The notes under the pieces were generated by a model. It was not told where the DNA came from, ran no database searches, and saw only the letters and a program-made list of their open reading frames with translations. The translations under genes and the position numbers were made by a program. Of a stretch of DNA of 64,000 bases, positions 60,031-64,000 are shown piece after piece (the first letter of the stretch is position 1; each line of letters opens with the position of its first letter). Source of the stretch: Gordionus sp. m RMFG-2023 (lineage: Eukaryota > Nematomorpha > Gordioida > Chordodea > Parachordodidae). Location of the stretch: the NCBI RefSeq assembly GCF_954871325.1, contig NC_088775.1, positions 43,129,561 to 43,193,560 of the forward strand. The letters are read 5' to 3'.

Positions 60031-60428
60031 GTCAAAAGTACCAAAAATGACCTTTTTCGAAAAATACGATTTCTTAAAATTGAGATAAGTTAAAAAATAA
60101 TGATTTTAGAAATATGATATGTCATTTTGTAACTCAATTAAAGGCCTTTTATATTAAATATTAAGGATTTTTTAAAAATAATATTGTTGCGGTTTTTATT
60201 TACGTTATAAATTTTAAACATAAAAAAACTTCAGTTGTTTCGTTTTCCAAATTTTTTTAATTTAATATTTTTTTGTCTCTAACCTTATATCTACTCATGA
60301 AAAAAATATTTAAACTTGGGACGCTTCTTTATAAAATAACGCGTTTAGTTAAGATTATTATTTTTAAAACTTTTTTCCATTTTTAAACATAAGTAATAAG
60401 ATTTTCCAGCATTAATATCATGAAATGA

Positions 60429-61650
60429 TTATTTAGTTGCGGTTATAATCATTTTTTTAAAAATGCCATTTTGCTTGAACACCAAAATCGATTTCATGGT
60501 AACAAACATTGATGAAGTTTTTCCTATTTTTATATTGCGCTGTTGAACCATCAATAAAGTAGTGAATTTTTCTGGTAAAGTGTCGAATTTATTTTTTATT
60601 AAATAAACTAAATGTGATTGGAATAAATGGAATGAAACAGTATTATGAATTAAGGTTTCCGATATTACCACAATACCTAGGTTGTTTATTTGATCTTCTA
60701 TTTTATAATAAACTGAGAATGGATGCAACGTAACTTGCGAAGTTGTCCCATGATAACCCTGAACTTCGTTTTGGACAATAAAGGAATAATTTTCTTTAAA
60801 GTCACAAATAATTAGATAGTGATTATTTTCTATTTTTAAGGTTATTGTGAAATGAACTTTGTTGTTCACAAGTAAATGAATGGCGTATGAGAATATTCAT
60901 TTTATCGAAAAAATAAATAATAAATTCGTCTAAAGATTGAGAAATAATCAGTTGTTCTATCTACCGAAACCCATTGTTTAAATGTAACAAGAGCTATATC
61001 ATTATTATAAATAATTTTTCGATGCGTTCTTAGAGTGCCGAGTCAGGAGGGACACTTGTTGCAGTCACCAAAATAATAGGTGGGTAACGGGAGATTGCAA
61101 ATAATTCTGCCTATAACATCTCTATAAGTTGTTAATATATCCTCACCATTTTTAGTCAATGTTGCTAATTCAGAGTCTAAAATCATATGTTTAATATTCT
61201 GGTCTATGCTACAGAGCATAGATGACGTGTTCCGTTAGCCTCTACTAATATACAATTTTTTGGTCTTAAGCTAGCAAATTTCGAAAATCCAATTTATGTT
61301 TGATTTGAATTACTATCCTTAAAATGATTATATAATTCATTTAAATTATTAAGAGCTAATCTTTTTGAACGTTCACTCGTTCCCCCTTTTCAATGATATA
61401 TATGCAATCTTTTTTTCAAAATTTTTTTAACAATATCAACTGTTTTTTGATAGAAATATTTTGCAGGCTTTCGATTTGGAGTTGAAAGAATCCCCTCTTC
61501 TTCTAAAATGATTTTGGAATTATATGCCATGTGATATGTAGCGTTGAATTCCGTTTTTATATTATTTGCGATCGAATTAGGAGGCAGAATGGTCAGCAAT
61601 TGATACTTTTTATTTTTAGATAAATTAAGATATTGTAATTTCATGAGTAT
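60429..61650 (-). pseudogene. Transposon protein of an unnamed DDE-like family
   Basis: Minus-strand pieces occur in a fixed order. 61644-61390: helical N-terminal region with KYQLLTILPPNSI and ILSTPNRKPAKYF. 61300-61215: FSKFASLRPKNC then a frameshift before SIDQNIKHM. 61180-60960: ILTTYRDVIGRIICNLP, YYFGDCNKCPS and VTFKQWVSVDR. 60869-60540: TSQVTLHPFSVYYK, then HNTVSFHLFQSHLVYLIKN. 60540-60440: YKNRKNF-type block in a shifted frame, then WHFFKN-like residues. This order (LLPKSW / FS+F..LRP+.C / C.KCP / FKQW / HPF..YY / SDG..QYKN..NF) is one I recall from uncharacterised predicted proteins repeated many times in cnidarian and insect genomes. At least three frameshifts. Superfamily not assigned. 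Confidence 0.75.
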
Positions 61651-62875
61651 ATCATTAGTCTTTTGTATCCGATTCTGGATTGTTAATTATATCTGAAATA
61701 GATTTTTATATTTTCGCTATCTTTTTTTGGATAATTTTTTTGTTAGTTTTATTTTCTTAATAGGAGATATTCCAATTTCGTTTAAAGTTATATTAATTGT
61801 ATCTATTGATGTGGATGCTGTGGTGACATTATTTACATATAGGCTATCAGAATTTATATTTTCAATAATTTTTGTGATAAACGTTTACGACATTTATCAC
61901 AAATATGGTGTTCCGTCTCAATGTTTGGAAATTGTGTCATCCACGTCATGACTCTTTCTTTTTATAATTAAAGTGTTTAGATTCTTTAAAAGGATTTGCG
62001 CATTTATATTATACATTATAAATAATTTCAAGAACAAAAAAATTAATATCGAAATATTTGTAAAATAAAAATTAATTAATATCAGGATAGGTGAATGAAA
62101 ACTTACTTTTATCTTTCAACAATTATTATTATATTTTCTTGTAGGAGATATCGGAATCGTATATGAAATTTAATCAATTATTATAAAAGCAACTAATTTT
62201 TACAAGTTATCAATATAGTAATAATAATAAGTAAGCCTATCAAACGATCTATATAATATTTTTTCATGATATTAATGCAGGAAAGTCTTATAATTTATGT
62301 TTAAAATGGTAAAAAGTTTTAAAAAATAATAATCTTAGTAAAACGCGCATTTTTTAAAGGAGCGCCATCTATTTTTGAAAATAATATTAATTTTTTAAAT
62401 CGCAATAACTAAACCCATGGCTGTCCCAAGTTTAAATTTTTATGAATAGATATAAGGTTAGAGAATAAGAAAATATTAAATAAAAAAATTGCAAAGCGAA
62501 ACAACTCGAGTTTTCATGTTTAAAATTTATAAAGTAAATAAAAACCGCAACAATATTATTTTTAAAAAAATCCTTAATATTTAATAAAAGACCTTTAATA
62601 GTTACAAAATGACATATATCTTATATTTTTAATCATTATTTTTTTTAACTTAACTCAAATTAAAAAAAATAGTAGTTTTCGAAAAAAGATCATTTTGGGC
62701 ACTTTTGACCATTGATATCTCAGGAACTGGGTACTAGGAGGCTAAAATTTTGGATTCGATGCTTTCTAATGATATTCTCTCAGCATGCAATATTTTATCG
62801 AAATTAAAAAGGTAAGGCCAAAAAGTTATCGTTGGCATGAAATTACCCCAGTGTGTTAAAAATAAGATATAATGA

Positions 62876-63589
62876 TAAATAAAACTTTATCTATATTTCA
62901 CTTAATATATTTTCATATAGAGTATAATGTAGTATGTTATAAATAATTATTATATATGAAAAAATTTTGTTATAAAAGTAATTTATTAGGACAATGTGAT
63001 AATTCGTATATAAAAACTAAACTACAATTGTCCTAAATAACCATTCAACTGGGGTTGAAAAAGTATTCATAGTTAAAATTAAAAAGATATCCAAATCTTT
63101 TTCAACCGAATTTTGATGACTTTGACATGTGGTGGACAAAAATAAGTCGATTTGAAGTAAATTAAACATACTTTTTTTTATAAAAAATAATATTAGGGCC
63201 CTATCTCTATAACAATTATGTCAGCCCTGCAAGCTATTATTAATGGATACATTGCTTTAAGAATTTTCTTTCAAACTTTTATTGGTATTGTATTGAAGCA
63301 TAAGAAAACTATAAACATTTATTGAGATCTATTTTTATGATATAAATATTTATTAAATATTATTAATATTAATTTTAATGATATATTACCATCAAAAAAT
63401 GTGAATAAATAATTATTTGAGGGAGATATGATTAGGATGTTAATAATTATTGGTTATAAATTTTTAAAAAAATGTTAAATAGTTTGGATTTAAATTAAAT
63501 ATGTAACTTTTTAAATAAAAATTTAAATATATTCTTTTGCATATACTTTATTTAAATGCAGGAAAATTCCAACCTTAATAAAGGCTCTC
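62876..63589. other. AT-rich Helitron interior or spacer
   Basis: Should hold the middle of the Helitron protein but is too decayed to read. 62990-63035 is a small hairpin (TTAGGACAAT ... ATTGTCCTAA). 63215-63230 has AGCCCTGCAAGC of the 14245 repeat. Confidence 0.4.
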
Positions 63590-64000
63590 TTTCATGTCTA
63601 GTCATGACATATACTGACTGTTATAATATGGTAGGCTGTCAGGCATATTATTTTCCAATTATCTCCACGTCGATTCACACGTATACATATTGTGCATTTA
63701 AGTGATTTAATATTATCGTGGATATTTTTAGTTGGAGCAAGGATAACTTGATATGCTAAGTTAATATGAGCATTAAATTTTAACATCCGATATTTATTAT
63801 ATGGAATAACATAACAATTTCCAGTAGGTTTGCTGGAAATAATTGTAATAGATATAACTCGTTTTTATATTATTGATATTAATCGATATGTGGTTTTGTA
63901 TCCTTGGGGAATTTTTTGGTGCAGTTAGTTGTCATTTCCATGCAAGGCGAATGAAAGTTCAGATCTCGCAAGGATTCATAAAACGGGTAACGGTTTCAAA
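63590..64000 (-). pseudogene. Helitron Rep/helicase fragment, upstream part
   Basis: Runs off the window end. Minus-strand reading from 63960: NFHSPCMEM, NCTKKFPKDTKPHI, stop, then in another frame KPTGNCYVIPYNKYRMLKFN and AHINLAYQV, followed by less conserved residues to 63598. These match the Helitron blocks S-P-C-M...G-K-C-(T/S)-K-x-(F/Y)-P-K and V-(V/I)-P-Y-N-x-x-(L/x)-L-x-(K/R)-(F/Y)-x-(C/A)-H-I-N-(V/L). It continues at 58700-59065 after the inserted transposon. Confidence 0.78.

Larger units (their letters stand above)
59210..62875. mobile_element. 3.7-kb transposon with ~460-bp inverted repeats
   Basis: The left arm (59210-59378 continued at 60039-60345) and right arm (62400-62870) are inverted copies. 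Shared words from the tips inward: GGGTAATTTCAT, GCATCGAATCCAAAATTTTA, GCCTCCTAGTAC, GAGATATCAATGGTCAAAAG, CGCAACAATATTATTTT-type and ATATCTA(C/T)TCATG-type. The left arm is split by a hAT MITE. Exact tips and target duplication are unclear. It carries one decayed gene (60429-61650) and lies within a Helitron protein sequence. Confidence 0.88.

Overview
The window is strongly A+T-rich eukaryotic DNA. It holds one recognisable cellular gene, in pieces, inside a dense patchwork of transposon relics and tandem repeats. The gene has GT-AG spliceosomal introns. The transposon mix (many hAT elements, MULE, Tc1/mariner-like, Helitron, Ty3-type LTR relics, a non-LTR element with a C-terminal restriction-like endonuclease) fits an AT-rich invertebrate animal genome. 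A parasitic lineage such as a myxozoan is possible, but the sequence does not settle the phylum. No rRNA, tRNA or CRISPR was recognised.

The cellular gene is a WDR76/CMR1-type WD40 protein on the minus strand. Six exons (58234-58076, 33869-33739, 32313-32242, 32025-31780, 31621-31519, 31424-31278) join in a single open frame of 285 residues plus a stop. They cover the conserved C-terminal propeller. The upstream exons were not found. Introns 2 to 5 (here counted from the 58-kb exon) are 94 to 1425 bp, but intron 1 is about 24.2 kb and is filled with transposons.

Layout: 1-13.1 kb is mostly satellites (a ~290-bp family at both 1-610 and 9.2-11.5 kb, a ~235-bp family at 2.3-3.5 kb) with a decayed Tc1/mariner-like copy. 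13.7-20.7 kb holds hAT-like non-autonomous elements sitting in or beside tandem arrays. 20.9-24.7 kb is a MULE transposon whose small 5' exon was amplified in tandem and whose body is followed tail-to-tail by a second, inverted copy. 26-30.5 kb holds more hAT pieces. 31.3-58.2 kb is the WDR76-like gene. Its giant intron contains a 1.3-kb palindrome, three hAT transposons nested inside one another (41.27-46.56 kb, each with a perfect 8-bp target duplication), another Tc1/mariner-like relic, an internally deleted hAT, a Ty3-type integrase relic, and an RLE-type retrotransposon lodged in a further hAT-type element. 58.7-64 kb is a Helitron interrupted by a 3.7-kb long-TIR transposon that is itself interrupted by a hAT MITE.

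Almost every transposase reading frame is broken, so the window looks like a graveyard, yet target duplications at many insertions are still perfect. The WDR76-like exons are the only coding sequence that appears intact.
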